Source: Chromatium weissei (GTDB lineage Bacteria > Pseudomonadota > Gammaproteobacteria > Chromatiales > Chromatiaceae). Taken from it: DNA of 64,000 bases. A program made the position numbers and the translations under genes. Where the stretch lies: assembly GCF_016583765.1 (NCBI RefSeq), contig NZ_NRRR01000001.1:496001-560000 (forward strand), given 5' to 3'. Under the pieces are notes generated by a model. The model was not told where the DNA came from, made no database searches, and saw only the letters and a list, made by a program, of their open reading frames with translations. Positions 36,747-48,362 of the stretch are shown piece after piece (the first letter of the stretch is position 1; every line of letters begins with the position of its first letter).

Positions 36747-38264
36747 ATGAATGAACCGGATTTAACTGTTGCTGCTGCATCCGCGCAAGATGAAAACAAA
36801 TTGATGGCGCAGCGCCGCGAGAAACTCACCCATTTGCGCGAGCGCGGCAATGCGTTTCCGAATGATTTCCGCCGCGATAGTTTGGCTGCCGATTTACTGA
36901 ATAAATACGGCGAATTAGACGCGGAAACTTTAGCAGCGCAAGCGCAACAGGTGGCAATTGCTGGGCGTTTAATGACGCGGCGGATTATGGGTAAAGCCAG
37001 CTTTGCGCATGTGCAGGATATGTCGGGAAAAATGCAGATTTTTCTGCAACGCGATGGCATTGGTGAGGCACACTACGAACAATTCAAACATGATTTGGAT
37101 TTGGGCGACATTGTGGGCGCAACTGGCGTGTTATTCAAAACCAAAACCGGTGAATTATCTATTCGTTGCGAACAGCTTCGCTTATTAACAAAAGCACTGC
37201 GTCCGCTACCTGAAAAGTTTCACGGTTTAACCGATTTAGAAAGCTGTTATCGTCAGCGTTATTTGGATTTAATTGCGAATAATGCGACGCGAAAAACGTT
37301 TCAAATTCGTACGGCAATGATTCAATTTCTGCGTGAATATCTGAATGGGCGCGGCTATTTGGAAGTAGAAACGCCGATGATGCAAACAATTCCGGGTGGC
37401 GCGGTGGCGCGTCCCTTTGTGACGCATCACAACGCATTAGATATGCAATTGTTTTTACGCATTGCACCGGAATTGTTTTTGAAGCGGCTGGTGGTTGGTG
37501 GTATTGAAAAAGTTTACGAAATCAATCGCAATTTCCGCAATGAAGGTCTATCGACGCGGCATAATCCTGAATTCACGATGGTGGAGTTTTATGAGGCTTA
37601 TGCGGATTACCGCGATTTAATGGATTTAACTGAAGATTTGCTGCGACAAATGGCATTGGCAGTGCTCGGTCGCACTAAAATTGAATATCAGGGTGAAAGC
37701 TACGATTTTGCTCAACCCTTTACGCGTTTAACAGTGCGCGAAGCCATTTTACAATTCAATTCGAATTTGGAAGCGGCGGATGTTGATGATTTAGCGCGAG
37801 CGACTGCAGTTGCAACACGCTTAAAAATTGCGCTCAAACCGAATTGGGGTTTAGGAAAGGTGCAGATTGAATTGTTTGAGCATACGGTGGAAAGTCGCTT
37901 ATTAAATCCGACGTTTATCACTGCTTATCCAACTGAAGTTTCACCATTAGCGCGGCGCAATGATGATAATCCGTTTGTCACCGATCGATTTGAATTCTTT
38001 GTGGGTGGACGCGAAATTGCAAATGGCTTTTCCGAGTTGAATGATGCTGAAGATCAAGCGGAGCGTTTTCGTCAACAGGTCGCTGAAAAAGATGCGGGTG
38101 ATTTAGAAGCAATGTATTTTGATGCCGATTATATTCGCGCATTGGAACATGGTTTGCCACCGACTGCGGGCGAAGGAATTGGTATTGATCGGCTGGTGAT
38201 GTTATTCACTGATTCGCCATCCATTCGAGATGTTTTGCTGTTTCCACACATGCGCCCCGAGTAA
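36747..38264 (+). CDS. lysS: Lysyl-tRNA synthetase, class II
   Basis: 505 residues, identical in length to E. coli LysS. N-terminal OB-fold anticodon-binding domain (about 60-180), class II core with motif 2 [15 protein letters not shown] and motif 3 [16 protein letters not shown] 36747 with GGAG 11 bases ahead is used; the frame is open to GTG 36723 which overlaps the prfB stop. A bidirectional terminator follows. Confidence 0.96.
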   Translation: MNEPDLTVAAASAQDENKLMAQRREKLTHLRERGNAFPNDFRRDSLAADLLNKYGELDAETLAAQAQQVAIAGRLMTRRIMGKASFAHVQDMSGKMQIFLQRDGIGEAHYEQFKHDLDLGDIVGATGVLFKTKTGELSIRCEQLRLLTKALRPLPEKFHGLTDLESCYRQRYLDLIANNATRKTFQIRTAMIQFLREYLNGRGYLEVETPMMQTIPGGAVARPFVTHHNALDMQLFLRIAPELFLKRLVVGGIEKVYEINRNFRNEGLSTRHNPEFTMVEFYEAYADYRDLMDLTEDLLRQMALAVLGRTKIEYQGESYDFAQPFTRLTVREAILQFNSNLEAADVDDLARATAVATRLKIALKPNWGLGKVQIELFEHTVESRLLNPTFITAYPTEVSPLARRNDDNPFVTDRFEFFVGGREIANGFSELNDAEDQAERFRQQVAEKDAGDLEAMYFDADYIRALEHGLPPTAGEGIGIDRLVMLFTDSPSIRDVLLFPHMRPE

Positions 38265-38276
38265 ATTCAAGCAATG

Positions 38277-38311
38277 AAAAAACCGCCACGATTTTACGGT
38301 GGCGGTTTTTT
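38277..38311. terminator. Bidirectional intrinsic terminator between lysS and acnA
   Basis: Perfect 13-bp stem AAAAAACCGCCAC (38277-38289) / GTGGCGGTTTTTT (38299-38311) with 9-base loop; A-run and T-run serve both converging genes. Confidence 0.93.
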
Positions 38312-38341
38312 ATTTCGTGATTAAAACAGCAAATACAATTA

Positions 38342-41005
38342 TTAACTCGCCAGTCGCCGCAATACATACGGCAAAATTCCACCGTTGCGGTAATAATCTA
38401 TTTCATTCGGCGTATCAATGCGCACCTTGGCAATGAATTCAATCACTGCACCAGCAGCATTCATTGCGCGCACCGTCACCTGTTTCGCTGCGCCATTATT
38501 TAAGCCGATCAGATCAAAGGTTTCTGTACCGGTTAATTCTAATGATTGCGCATTCTCGCCATTCACAAATTCCAATGGCAGAATTCCCATTCCGACTAAA
38601 TTAGAACGGTGAATGCGTTCATAACTTTCCGCAATGACAGCGCGCACGCCCAATAAACGCGGGCCCTTTGCCGCCCAATCTCGTGATGAGCCAGAACCGT
38701 ATTCTTTTCCGGCTAAAATAATCACCGGCGTATTCTCAATTTGATAACGCATTGCGGCATCATAAATCGACATTTGCTCGCCACTCGGCTGATGGAGCGT
38801 GACACCGCCTTCAGTGCCGGAAGCTAATAAATTACGCAGTCGAATGTTGGCAAAGGTGCCGCGCATCATCACTTCGTGATTGCCGCGCCGTGCGCCCAAG
38901 CTATTGAAATCTTTGATTTCAACGCCCTGCGCCAGCAGATATTGTCCCGCCGGTGAATTCGGTTTAATCGACCCCGCTGGTGAAATATGATCGGTGGTAA
39001 TTGAATCGCCGAGCACCGCCAAACACCGCGCTCCGCTGATGTCGGCAATCGGCGCAATGTCTCGCGTCATTCCGTCAAAATATGGCGGTTTGCGAATGTA
39101 GGTCGAATTGATTGGCCAGTCGTAAGTTTGGCTGGTCGGCGCAGCGAGCGACTGCCAACGCGCATCGCCAGCGTAAATGTCGGCATACGCAGCGGTGAAT
39201 TCGTCCGCAGTGACATGCGCCGCAATCGCTTGATTAACCTCGTCCTGCGTCGGCCAAATGTCGCGCAAATACACTGGCTTACCGTTCGCATTCGTCGTCA
39301 GCGGTTCGTGATACGGATCAAAATCAATGCGTCCGGCGATGGCATACGCGACCACCAGCGGCGGGCTGGCGAGATAATTCATGCGCACTTCGGCATGAAC
39401 GCGCCCCTCAAAATTGCGATTGCCGGACAGAATCGACACGGCGCATAACTCGTGGTCGGCGATGGCTTGCGAGACCGGCGCGGGCAGCGGGCCGGTATTG
39501 CCGATGCAGACGGTGCAGCCGTAGCCAACGTTATGAAATCCCAATGTTTTTAACGGCTCGGTCAGACCAGCGCGGTCGAGATAGCGCGTGACTGCCAGCG
39601 AGCCGGGACCAAATGCGGTTTTCACCCAAGGTGCTGATTTCAAACCGAGTGCGACTGCTTTTTGTGCCACCAAACCGGCAGCCAGCATCACGCTCGGATT
39701 GGAGGTGTTGGTGCAGGACGTGATCGCGGCGACCACAATTGAGCCGTCGCGCAGTTCGACTGGCTGCCCGTTGACCTGCGTTGTCACCGCGCCTTTATCG
39801 GGCAAATTGCGCTCTTTCTTCAATGCTGCCAATGCGTTAGGAAAATGCGTCGCCATGTCAGTCAGCGCCACGCGATCTTGCGGACGTTTCGGCCCCGCCA
39901 GCGACGGAACCACTGCGCCGAGGTCAATTTCGAGCGTTTCGGAATAATCAGCGGCAACGGATTCGGCGGTGTGCCACACGCCCTGCGCCTTGCAATAGGC
40001 TTCGACCAGCGCGATTTGCGCCGCGTCGCGTCCGGTTAAACGCAGATAATCCAAGGTAATTTGGTCAATCGGAAACAGTCCGCAGGTCGCGCCGTATTCG
40101 GGCCCCATGTTGGCAATCGTATTGCGCTCGCCCATCGGTAAGCTGCTGATTGCACTACCATAAAATTCCACGAACTTGCCGACCACGCCGTGTTTGCGCA
40201 GCCGTTCAACGATGGTCAACACCAAATCGGTCGCAGTCACGCCCTCGCGCAACGTGCCGGTCAATTGGCAACCGACGACTTTCGGAACCAGCATCGACAC
40301 CGGCTGCCCCAACATCGACGCTTCCGCCTCAATTCCGCCCACGCCCCAGCCCAATACGCCAATCCCATTCACCATTGTCGTATGCGAATCGGTGCCGACG
40401 CAGGTATCAAAATAGGCTTGCGTCACGCTATTAGTTGAATTAGAAAAAATCACTCGTGCGAGATATTCAACATTGATTTGATGCACGATGCCGGTATCCG
40501 GTGGAACGACCTTAAAACCTGCAAACGCATTCTGTCCCCATTTCAAAAAGTTATAGCGTTCTTGATTGCGCTCGAATTCGCGTTCAGCATTCAATGTAAA
40601 TGCGGAATCAGTGCCGAAATAATCGACCTGCACCGAATGATCAATCACCAATTCGGCGGGTTGTAACGGATTAATTTGACGCGGATCGCCACCGAGTTCA
40701 CGCATTGCATCGCGCATCGCCGCCAAATCAACGACTGCCGGAACGCCAGTGAAATCCTGCATTAACACCCGCGCCGGACGGTATTGAATTTCTTTATTCG
40801 GCTCGGCCTGCGAATTCCAAGTGCTGAAATAAGCAATATCATCCGTTGTGACAGTCACGCCATCCTCGTGACGCAATAGATTTTCAAGCAGAATTTTCAA
40901 TGAATACGGTAAACGGGCGCTATTGGGCACGGCATCCAATTTGAAGATTTCGTATTCTCGATTGGCAACGGTGAGCGTGGTTTTCGCGTGAAAATAATCA
41001 GACAT
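38342..41005 (-). CDS. acnA: Aconitate hydratase A
   Basis: 887 residues, AcnA/IRP1 type. Isomerises citrate to isocitrate in the TCA cycle. [4Fe-4S] ligands are in [10 protein letters not shown] and [11 protein letters not shown]; substrate-binding segments include [30 protein letters not shown] and [18 protein letters not shown] precedes ATG 41005. AcnA-type enzymes can bind mRNA when the cluster is lost; nothing in the window tests that. It shares the window with sucAB but not their operon. Confidence 0.97.
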   Translation of the reverse strand: MSDYFHAKTTLTVANREYEIFKLDAVPNSARLPYSLKILLENLLRHEDGVTVTTDDIAYFSTWNSQAEPNKEIQYRPARVLMQDFTGVPAVVDLAAMRDAMRELGGDPRQINPLQPAELVIDHSVQVDYFGTDSAFTLNAEREFERNQERYNFLKWGQNAFAGFKVVPPDTGIVHQINVEYLARVIFSNSTNSVTQAYFDTCVGTDSHTTMVNGIGVLGWGVGGIEAEASMLGQPVSMLVPKVVGCQLTGTLREGVTATDLVLTIVERLRKHGVVGKFVEFYGSAISSLPMGERNTIANMGPEYGATCGLFPIDQITLDYLRLTGRDAAQIALVEAYCKAQGVWHTAESVAADYSETLEIDLGAVVPSLAGPKRPQDRVALTDMATHFPNALAALKKERNLPDKGAVTTQVNGQPVELRDGSIVVAAITSCTNTSNPSVMLAAGLVAQKAVALGLKSAPWVKTAFGPGSLAVTRYLDRAGLTEPLKTLGFHNVGYGCTVCIGNTGPLPAPVSQAIADHELCAVSILSGNRNFEGRVHAEVRMNYLASPPLVVAYAIAGRIDFDPYHEPLTTNANGKPVYLRDIWPTQDEVNQAIAAHVTADEFTAAYADIYAGDARWQSLAAPTSQTYDWPINSTYIRKPPYFDGMTRDIAPIADISGARCLAVLGDSITTDHISPAGSIKPNSPAGQYLLAQGVEIKDFNSLGARRGNHEVMMRGTFANIRLRNLLASGTEGGVTLHQPSGEQMSIYDAAMRYQIENTPVIILAGKEYGSGSSRDWAAKGPRLLGVRAVIAESYERIHRSNLVGMGILPLEFVNGENAQSLELTGTETFDLIGLNNGAAKQVTVRAMNAAGAVIEFIAKVRIDTPNEIDYYRNGGILPYVLRRLAS

Positions 41006-41025
41006 CTTAATAAACTCCGATAAAG

Positions 41026-41048
41026 AAAAACCCCCTATAAAAAGGGGG
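41026..41048 (-). terminator. Intrinsic terminator after hflD
   Basis: On the minus strand CCCCCT (41048-41043) pairs with AGGGGG (41036-41031) over a 6-base loop, followed by a T5 run (41030-41026). Lies between hflD and acnA. Confidence 0.75.
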
Positions 41049-41062
41049 ATTGGTGAATTGAA

Positions 41063-41689
41063 TTAGCCAGCGTAACGCTGTAAATACTGCTGTGCTTCAT
41101 TCAAAATCTGTTTGTTCTTAAACAGAATTTGCCAACGTGAACCGCCAACTTGTTGCCAGAGCATTGCAGCGCGCACTCCGGCGAGCAGCAGCGCACGAAT
41201 GCGCTGTTGATGATCGGAATCGCGCAAATAAACTGCTTCACCACGAATGAGAATACGCGGTTTCAATTGGCTTAACGTCTCTTGATATAAATCAGCGAAA
41301 TGCGCAAATATGTTGGTGTGAAGCAATCCAAAATGATCGCGTTTATTCACTGCTGCGGCGACACCAGCGCCAATTCGCTGACGCAATTCAGCATGACGCG
41401 ATAGATTACGTTCTAAACGCATTAAATGAATCGCATAACGCGTCATTTCTAAATTGCGCTCTGGTATTCCAGTGAATTGCGTGACTAATTTTTTAGCTCC
41501 CGGAACAACTGCACCGGGAGCACCAAAAACGGCATCAACATTCACTGCATCAATCTGAAATAAACTGTAAATACATGGTTCAATAACTGCGGTTTCCATC
41601 TTACCTTGACGGGCGATTTGAATCACGGCATCTATCGATTGATAAACACCAGCAAGAGCGGTAACAGCAGCAAGATGGTCATGCGACAT
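41063..41689 (-). CDS. hflD: HflD (high-frequency-lysogenisation protein D homologue)
   Basis: 208 residues, DUF489/HflD family; E. coli HflD is 213 residues, associated with the inner face of the membrane and antagonises phage lambda CII. All-helical, with motifs ALAGVYQSI, VPGAKKLVTQFTGIPER and RWQILFKNKQIL typical of the family. ATG 41689 (MSHDHLAAVTAL) is used in place of the longer frame to 41740. In enterobacteria it lies between mnmA and purB; here it follows ileS. Confidence 0.92.
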   Translation of the reverse strand: MSHDHLAAVTALAGVYQSIDAVIQIARQGKMETAVIEPCIYSLFQIDAVNVDAVFGAPGAVVPGAKKLVTQFTGIPERNLEMTRYAIHLMRLERNLSRHAELRQRIGAGVAAAVNKRDHFGLLHTNIFAHFADLYQETLSQLKPRILIRGEAVYLRDSDHQQRIRALLLAGVRAAMLWQQVGGSRWQILFKNKQILNEAQQYLQRYAG

Positions 41690-41798
41690 AAAACAAAAAT
41701 CTCCGAAAAAATAAATGGCAATACGAAAGTTTAATCGCATAGCAAATGAAAAAATGCGTCATGCCGCACAGTGGCATAACGCTTCATTCAACATTGCA

Positions 41799-44630
41799 CT
41801 ACGCAAACTGGCGCAATTCGCCTTCATCAGTGAGATTTTCTATGCAGCGCCCGCACAATTCGGAATGTTCCGAATGTTCACCAACATCAGCGCGATGATG
41901 CCAACAGCGCACACATTTAGAATGAATAGAGGCTAAAACCTGCACCGCTAATCCATTCAAATCGGTGGCACTTGCTTCTTGAGTTTGTTCATTCAATGGC
42001 AGTAATTGAACTTCAGACACAATCAATACAAAACGCAATTCAGCGCCGAATCGTTTCAATTGTGCAAGCAGCGCATCACTGCAATATAAATTCAATTCCG
42101 CATCTAACGCCGAACCAATACGCCCAGCTTTTCGCGCTGCTTCTAATGCGGGCCCAATGGCGGTGCGCACCGCAATGACCTGTTCCCAATTGGCGCGATC
42201 AATTAATTCATCGTCGCATAAAGTGAATAATTGATCGTACCAAACCGCAGTAAATACGGTTTCATCGCGCTTGCCGGGAATCTCGCGCCAAATTTCATCA
42301 GCAGTGAAACTCAGAATGGGCGCGAGCCAGCGACTCATGGCTTCAATTAAATGAAACATTGCCGTTTGGCACGAGCGCCGTGCACGACTATCGGTTGGCG
42401 TGGTGTATTGGCGATCTTTAATGACATCGAGATAAAAACCACCGAGATCAACCACGCAAAATTGCTGCACTTTTTGCACAATTAAATGAAATTGATAGTC
42501 TTGATAGGCCGCAATAATTTCGGTTTGCAATTGCGCGGCGCGATCCACAATCCAGCGATCCAACGCCAGCATTTCTTTTGATGCAACGGTATGAATTTCT
42601 GGATTAAATCCATTGAGATTGGCGAGTAAAAAACGCGCAGTATTGCGAATACGGCGATACGCATCGGCAGTGCGATTTAATATCTCATCGCTCACTGTCA
42701 TTTCAGTGCGGTAATCCGTGGCTGCAACCCATAAGCGAATAATGTCCGCGCCCAGCGTTTTCATTACGGTTTGCGGACTGACGACATTGCCCTTTGATTT
42801 GGACATCTTTTCGCCTTTCGCATCGACGGTAAAGCCATGCGTTAAAACTTGTCGATACGGAGCGCAGCCGTGAATTGCCACTGAAGTCATTAACGATGAT
42901 TGAAACCAACCGCGATGTTGATCAGAACCTTCTAAATATAAATCGGCGGGCGTATGTAAATCAGTGCGCTGTTCTAATACACAAGCATGAGTCACGCCGG
43001 AATCAAACCACACATCCAACGTATCGGTGATTTTTGTGTAATGTGCGCCTTCTTCATCGCCCAATAAATCACGCGGATGCAATTCAAACCACGCTTCAAT
43101 GCCGTGTTTTTCTACGCGTTTGGCAACCAATTCTAATAATTCAGCTGTGCGCGGATGGCGCTCGCCAGTCTCTTTATGAATGAATAGCGGAATCGGTACG
43201 CCCCAAGTGCGTTGACGTGAAATACACCAATCCGGGCGACCGCGCACCATGCCATCAATACGGCTTTGTCCCCATTCCGGCAGCCAATTGACATTGTTAA
43301 TTTCATTTAATGCCGTGTCGCGCAAACCGGCTTGATTCATGCTAATAAACCATTGCGGTGTAGCACGAAAAATAATTGGAGTTTTATGCCGCCAGCAATG
43401 CGGATAACTGTGCGTAAAACGCGTTTCTAATAATAAAGCGCCCCGTGCTTTTAATACTTCAACCACATGTTCATTCGCTCGAAAGACGTTTTCACCGGCA
43501 AATAATGGCGTTTCCGGCAAAAAGCGTCCGTCGCCACCGACCGGATTATCGACCGCTAATCCGTAGCGCAGGCCGACGAGGTAATCTTCTAAACCGTGTC
43601 CGGGCGCGGTGTGAACTGCGCCCGTGCCCGCTTCCAACGTGACGTGTTCGCCGAGAATGATCGGCACTTCGCGGTCATAAAACGGATGTTTGAGCTGCAA
43701 GCCTTCAAATGCGCGCCCGCAACCGTCGCCAACTACGCGGTATTCGGTGATTTCCCAGCGATCCATCGCGTCTTTCACCAAACCCTCGGCGAGAACGAGG
43801 CGCTCGGTTCCGTGTGCGGTTCGCGCTTCGACGATCACATAATCCAGCTCGGCATTGAACGCAACTGCTTGATTTGCCGGCAAAGTCCAAGGCGTGGTCG
43901 TCCAAATCACCACTGACATCGCGCCTTCGCCGCAACCGTTCGGGCTGGTGCTGGCGCGAGCCGCAAACGCAGTCGGATCGACCACCGGAAAGCGCACATC
44001 AATCGCAAGTGATTGTTTATCGGCATATTCCACCTCGGCTTCTGCCAGCGCCGAGCCGCAATCGATGCACCAATGCACTGGCTTTTCGCCTTTTTGCAGA
44101 TGTCCGTTGGCGATGATGCGTCCGAGCGACCGAATAATGCCCGCTTCAAACGCATAATCCATTGTCAAATAAGGATTTTCCCAGTCGCCGAGGACACCGA
44201 GACGTTGAAAATCGCGGCGCTGTCCATCGACCTGTTTGGCGGCGTATTCGCGGCACGCCACGCGAAATGCAGCAGCGGTAATTTTATGACCGGGTTTGCC
44301 TTGCTTTTTTTCAACCTGCAATTCAATTGGCAATCCGTGACAATCCCAACCGGGAATATAGGGCGCATCCATTCCATCAAGCGTATGCGATTTAATAATG
44401 ACGTCTTTTAATACCTTATTCACGGCATGACCAATGTGAATATCGCCATTCGCATAGGGCGGGCCGTCGTGAAGAATGAATTGCGGCGCACCGGCACGAG
44501 CAGCACGAATACGCGAATACAATTCCAATTCATTCCAGCGTTTGAGCATTTCTGGCTCGCGCTGGGCGAGATTGGCTTTCATGGCAAAATCAGTATTAGG
44601 AAGATTTAAGGTGTGTTTGTAATCAGTCAT
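41799..44630 (-). CDS. ileS: Isoleucyl-tRNA synthetase
   Basis: 943 residues, class I. HIGH motif in [16 protein letters not shown] in [12 protein letters not shown], editing (CP1) domain with [14 protein letters not shown], and C-terminal zinc site with CVRCWHH and CGRCIEN. Usual gammaproteobacterial neighbours ribF and lspA are missing; it stands between epmB and hflD, 31 bases after the epmB end. Confidence 0.97.
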   Translation of the reverse strand: MTDYKHTLNLPNTDFAMKANLAQREPEMLKRWNELELYSRIRAARAGAPQFILHDGPPYANGDIHIGHAVNKVLKDVIIKSHTLDGMDAPYIPGWDCHGLPIELQVEKKQGKPGHKITAAAFRVACREYAAKQVDGQRRDFQRLGVLGDWENPYLTMDYAFEAGIIRSLGRIIANGHLQKGEKPVHWCIDCGSALAEAEVEYADKQSLAIDVRFPVVDPTAFAARASTSPNGCGEGAMSVVIWTTTPWTLPANQAVAFNAELDYVIVEARTAHGTERLVLAEGLVKDAMDRWEITEYRVVGDGCGRAFEGLQLKHPFYDREVPIILGEHVTLEAGTGAVHTAPGHGLEDYLVGLRYGLAVDNPVGGDGRFLPETPLFAGENVFRANEHVVEVLKARGALLLETRFTHSYPHCWRHKTPIIFRATPQWFISMNQAGLRDTALNEINNVNWLPEWGQSRIDGMVRGRPDWCISRQRTWGVPIPLFIHKETGERHPRTAELLELVAKRVEKHGIEAWFELHPRDLLGDEEGAHYTKITDTLDVWFDSGVTHACVLEQRTDLHTPADLYLEGSDQHRGWFQSSLMTSVAIHGCAPYRQVLTHGFTVDAKGEKMSKSKGNVVSPQTVMKTLGADIIRLWVAATDYRTEMTVSDEILNRTADAYRRIRNTARFLLANLNGFNPEIHTVASKEMLALDRWIVDRAAQLQTEIIAAYQDYQFHLIVQKVQQFCVVDLGGFYLDVIKDRQYTTPTDSRARRSCQTAMFHLIEAMSRWLAPILSFTADEIWREIPGKRDETVFTAVWYDQLFTLCDDELIDRANWEQVIAVRTAIGPALEAARKAGRIGSALDAELNLYCSDALLAQLKRFGAELRFVLIVSEVQLLPLNEQTQEASATDLNGLAVQVLASIHSKCVRCWHHRADVGEHSEHSELCGRCIENLTDEGELRQFA

Positions 44631-44661
44631 TTGTTTACTCTATTTAGAATTGGTGGTTCTT

Positions 44662-45756
44662 TTACAGCGGATATTTTGCAGCAGCGCCGGAAATTTCGCG
44701 CACTAAACGCGGTACTAAATAACCCGGCAATTGGGCGCGTAATTGATTGCGCAATTCAATCGCATTCGCGTCGCTGATTTGAAAATGCGCTGCGCCCGCA
44801 ACTGGATCGAGTTGATGTAAGTAATACGGCAATACGCCGCAATCAAATAATCGCTCGCTTAATTGCGCTAGTGTCGCGCAGTCGTCATTCACTCCGCGCA
44901 GTAAGACGCTTTGATTTAATAGTGTGACTCCGCTTTCGCGCAGTCGTTGTAATGCCAGCATTTGCTCTTGTCCCAATTCTTGCGCGTGATTGACGTGAAT
45001 GACAATTATCGAAGTCAATCGTGATTGCGCCAGCAGTGTGCACAGTTGCGGTGTAATTCGCGCCGGAATTAATGTCGGCAATCGGGTGTGAATGCGTAAC
45101 CGTTTTAGATGTGCAATTTCAGCAAGTTGTGTGAATAGCATTTCTAATTGCGCATCATCAAGCAGCAATGGATCACCGCCACTTAAAATGATTTCGGTCA
45201 ATGTATTATCTTCTGCGATTTGCGCGAGTGCGAGGTCGTAATGGCGAGCAGAAATGCCGAGCGCGGCGGCTTGCAGATGTCGACGAAAGCAATAACGACA
45301 ATGTAGCGCACAGGCTGTTGTGGTCATTAACAATGCGCGGCCGGTGTATTTGCGCAGCAGACCGGGACCGCACACGGCGGCCGCATCATTGACTGGATCG
45401 GTGACATAACCGGCGACTCGCGCCTGTTCGATGCCCAGCGGCAGCACCTGTCGTAGCAGCGGATCGTGCGGATGACCGGGCTGCATCAATGCGACGAAAC
45501 TGCTCGGAACTAACAGTCGAAAGGGTGCGGGTGCTAAATCAAGGTCGGGAATGTCAGCAGAATCAAGTTCGAGTGCTGCGAGCAGGGCGGTGACTTCCGT
45601 CAGGACGGTGAAATTTCTCCAACCGCTTTGAAGTGAGGAAAGGCTTTCGTCTTTCTCGTGTGAGAAGGCGATGTTTTGATTTCCTTCCTTTGAAAAAGGG
45701 GGAGCGGGGGCGATTTCAATCAGGCTTCGCGTTACCATTGAACGATTTCGCGTCAT
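44662..45756 (-). CDS. epmB: EF-P beta-lysylation protein, lysine 2,3-aminomutase type
   Basis: About 364 residues. Radical-SAM, PLP-dependent aminomutase converting (S)-alpha-lysine to (R)-beta-lysine, which EpmA attaches to EF-P. CxxxCxxC cluster motif [18 protein letters not shown] and [14 protein letters not shown] are family hallmarks. The start is uncertain: in-frame ATGs at 45774, 45756 and 45738, none with a good ribosome-binding site; 45774 would overlap the divergent efp start on a shared CATG. The N-terminus contains [12 protein letters not shown], encoded by a dispersed family-2 repeat, before the true fold starts near [11 protein letters not shown]. Confidence 0.93.
   Translation of the reverse strand: MTRNRSMVTRSLIEIAPAPPFSKEGNQNIAFSHEKDESLSSLQSGWRNFTVLTEVTALLAALELDSADIPDLDLAPAPFRLLVPSSFVALMQPGHPHDPLLRQVLPLGIEQARVAGYVTDPVNDAAAVCGPGLLRKYTGRALLMTTTACALHCRYCFRRHLQAAALGISARHYDLALAQIAEDNTLTEIILSGGDPLLLDDAQLEMLFTQLAEIAHLKRLRIHTRLPTLIPARITPQLCTLLAQSRLTSIIVIHVNHAQELGQEQMLALQRLRESGVTLLNQSVLLRGVNDDCATLAQLSERLFDCGVLPYYLHQLDPVAGAAHFQISDANAIELRNQLRAQLPGYLVPRLVREISGAAAKYPL
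45683..45708 (-). repeat. Dispersed repeat family 2, copy inside epmB
   Basis: On the minus strand GCTCCCCCTTTTTCAAAGG, encoding APPFSKEG at the EpmB N-terminus; core matches the sucB copy and the ispG leader copy. Confidence 0.55.
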
Positions 45757-45772
45757 AAACAGTGAGGATGGC

Positions 45773-46342
45773 ATGGCTTTTTACAGTACCAGTGAATTCA
45801 AAGGCGGACTCAAAATCATGTTGGACGGCGATCCGTACAACATCGTGGAGAATGAGTTTGTTAAACCCGGCAAGGGACAAGCATTTAATCGTGTGCGGGT
45901 GCGCAATCTCAAAACCGGACGTACCGTTGAAAAAACCTTCAAATCCGGCGACACCGTCGAAGCGGCAGATGTGCATGATACGGACATGCAATATCTCTAC
46001 AACGATGGCGAAGAATGGCACTTCATGGACCCGGAGAGTTTCGAGCAGATGACCGCCAACGCACCAGCGGTCGGCGATGCCGCAAAATGGATTAAAGACA
46101 ACGACATGTGTCGCGTTACCCTGTGGAACGGTGTTCCGCTGGCGGTTGATCCACCGAATTTTGTGGTGCTGAAAGTCGTCGAAACAGATCCGGGATTGAA
46201 AGGCGACACTTCTGGCGGTGGCGGCAAACCCGCAACTTTAGAAACCGGTGCTGTGGTGCGCGTACCACTCTTTGTGCAAACCGACGAGCTGGTCAAGGTC
46301 GATACGCGCACTGGCGAATACGTCTCTCGCGTCAAGGAATAA
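45773..46342 (+). CDS. efp: Elongation factor P
   Basis: 189 residues, three beta-barrel domains. Relieves ribosome stalling at polyproline. The modified lysine is K34 in [11 protein letters not shown]; the lysine (not Arg or Pro-flanked variant) agrees with EpmA/EpmB genes on both sides. GAGGA precedes the ATG. Stop overlaps the epmA start (TAATG). Its promoter must lie in the 5' part of divergent epmB. Confidence 0.97.
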   Translation: MAFYSTSEFKGGLKIMLDGDPYNIVENEFVKPGKGQAFNRVRVRNLKTGRTVEKTFKSGDTVEAADVHDTDMQYLYNDGEEWHFMDPESFEQMTANAPAVGDAAKWIKDNDMCRVTLWNGVPLAVDPPNFVVLKVVETDPGLKGDTSGGGGKPATLETGAVVRVPLFVQTDELVKVDTRTGEYVSRVKE

Positions 46343-47340
46343 TGACCACCATTTTATTAACGGCTTGCAGTGAAGCCGGTGCGACTTGGCAACCCAGCGC
46401 ACCGCTCGCCAATCTGCGTGCGCGTGCCGAGCTGCTCGCCAAACTGCGTAAATTTTTCGCTGAAGTCGGCGTGTTGGAAGTCGAAACGCCGTTGCTGTCA
46501 ACCGCCGCCGTGACCGATGCGGCGCTGGCCAGTTTCGCCGTGCATCATGCCAACGGCGAACCGTGCGGCTATTTGCACACGTCACCGGAATTTCCGATGA
46601 AACGGCTGCTCGCAGCGGGCAGCGGCGCGATCTATCAGATTTGCAAAGTGTTTCGAGACGGCGAACGCGGACGACGACATCACGCCGAATTCACGTTATT
46701 GGAATGGTATCGCCCCGACTGGAATTATCAGCAATTGATGGACGAAGTCGCCGCAGTGGTACGGCTGGCGCTGGCGCAACCCACGCTGCCCATTGAAAAA
46801 ATCAGTTACCGCGAGCTGTTTCGCAATCGGCTGGCGCTCGATCCATGGACGGTGAGCACTGCCGAATTGCAAACGGCAGCGCAGACGGCAGGCATTACCA
46901 ATGCGCAGCAATTAGAATTGACTCACGACGGCTGGCTAGATTTGCTGCTAACACACTGTTTAGAAAAACATTTAGGACAAAATACCCTGACTTTTATTTA
47001 CGATTATCCACCGAGCCAAGCGGCACTGGCGCGAATTCGAATGGACGCGAAGCCAGTCGCCGAGCGGTTTGAGCTGTATCTACAAGGCATTGAATTAGCA
47101 AATGGTTTTACTGAACTCGGCGACGCGGCGGAGCAACGCGCCCGTTTTGAAGCGGATTTAGCCGAGCGCCAAACGCAGCATTTGCCGCTGCCACCGATTG
47201 ACGAACATTTTCTTGCCGCGCTCGCTGCCGGATTACCCGATTGTGCCGGCGTTGCACTCGGTTTAGATCGACTACTCATGCTCGCAATCAATACCACGCA
47301 CATTGACTCCGTACTTGCTTTTCCAATTGAACGTGCCTGA
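46342..47340 (+). CDS. epmA: EF-P--(R)-beta-lysine ligase
   Basis: 332 residues, a LysRS catalytic-domain paralogue without the anticodon-binding domain (GenX/PoxA). Class II motif 2 VFRDGERGRRHHAEFTLLEW (shown as FRDGERGRRHHAEFTLLEW) and motif 3 GVALGLDRLLMLA are present. Adds beta-lysine to K34 of EF-P. It is coupled to efp by a 1-base overlap, and epmB is divergent, making a compact modification locus. Confidence 0.96.
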   Translation: MTTILLTACSEAGATWQPSAPLANLRARAELLAKLRKFFAEVGVLEVETPLLSTAAVTDAALASFAVHHANGEPCGYLHTSPEFPMKRLLAAGSGAIYQICKVFRDGERGRRHHAEFTLLEWYRPDWNYQQLMDEVAAVVRLALAQPTLPIEKISYRELFRNRLALDPWTVSTAELQTAAQTAGITNAQQLELTHDGWLDLLLTHCLEKHLGQNTLTFIYDYPPSQAALARIRMDAKPVAERFELYLQGIELANGFTELGDAAEQRARFEADLAERQTQHLPLPPIDEHFLAALAAGLPDCAGVALGLDRLLMLAINTTHIDSVLAFPIERA

Positions 47341-47390
47341 TTTTTTAATCACTCGCCATTGTTTCATTATCAGCAAGACTGCGGTGATCA

Positions 47391-47420
47391 TTGACCACTG
47401 ACCACTGAAAACTGACCATT
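47391..47420. repeat. Dispersed repeat family 1, short copy
   Basis: TTGACCACTGACCACTGAAAA and ACTGACC units without the opposite arm. It occupies the leader of the ABC transporter gene, ending 6 bases before its ATG and leaving no visible Shine-Dalgarno there. Confidence 0.55.
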
Positions 47421-47426
47421 AAAAAA

Positions 47427-48362
47427 ATGCCCGCACTCATCGCCACTCAACTCACTAAAATTTACAAAACCGGCTTTCACGCATTAAAAGGCATTGATCT
47501 CACGGTGAATGAAGGTGATTTCTTTGCATTATTAGGTCCAAATGGCGCTGGCAAATCCACCTTCATTGGCATTATTTCTTCATTGGTGAATAAAACTTCT
47601 GGGCAGGTGCGCGTATTCGGACATGACCTCGACCGCGACCCCGAAAGCGTAAAATCCTGTATTGGACTTGTGCCGCAAGAATTTAATTTCAATCTCTTTT
47701 TACCGGTGATTGAAGTCGTATTGAATCAAGCTGGCTATTACGGTATTCCACGTCGTGAAGCAAAAATTCGCGCCGAGCGGTCGCTGCGTCAATTGGATTT
47801 ATGGGATCGCCGTGATAGCGAAATGCGCACCTTATCCGGCGGCTTAAAACGCCGTTTAATGATTGCACGAGCACTTGTTCATCAACCCCGTTTACTCATT
47901 CTCGATGAACCAACTGCTGGCGTAGATATTGAAATTCGTCGCTCCATGTGGACTTTTTTACGCGAATTAAATCATGAAGGCACCACGATTATTCTCACCA
48001 CCCATTATTTAGAAGAAGCTGAAAGTCTGTGCCGCAATGTCGCCATTATTAGTGAAGGTCAAATTGCCGAACGCAGAAGCGTCGCTGATTTATTGAATAC
48101 ATTGCACACTGAAACCTTCGTGCTTAATTTACGCGGACGCGTGTCAGAATTACCGGAATTGGGTGGATTTGTTTTGCAACAATTAGATGATTGCACCCTA
48201 GAAGTTGAAATGAACCGCGATCACACCATTAACGGTTTATTCGACGCACTATCGCGCAACGGCATTGAAGTGATTAGCCTGCGCAATAAACAAAATCGGT
48301 TAGAACGACTGTTTTTAGAATTGGTGGATCGACGCACTGATGCAGCGGGAGCAAAAGAATGA
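47427..48362 (+). CDS. ABC-2 type exporter, ATP-binding protein (YadG-like)
   Basis: 311 residues. Walker A GPNGAGKST, Q-loop near VPQEFNFN, signature LSGGLKRR, Walker B LLILDEPTAGVD and switch His TTHYLEE. The C-terminal extension (about 220-311) is typical of the YadG/CcmA-like subfamily. Partner permease overlaps by 4 bases (ATGA). Substrate unknown. It follows epmA but is separated by a repeat copy. Confidence 0.93.
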   Translation: MPALIATQLTKIYKTGFHALKGIDLTVNEGDFFALLGPNGAGKSTFIGIISSLVNKTSGQVRVFGHDLDRDPESVKSCIGLVPQEFNFNLFLPVIEVVLNQAGYYGIPRREAKIRAERSLRQLDLWDRRDSEMRTLSGGLKRRLMIARALVHQPRLLILDEPTAGVDIEIRRSMWTFLRELNHEGTTIILTTHYLEEAESLCRNVAIISEGQIAERRSVADLLNTLHTETFVLNLRGRVSELPELGGFVLQQLDDCTLEVEMNRDHTINGLFDALSRNGIEVISLRNKQNRLERLFLELVDRRTDAAGAKE

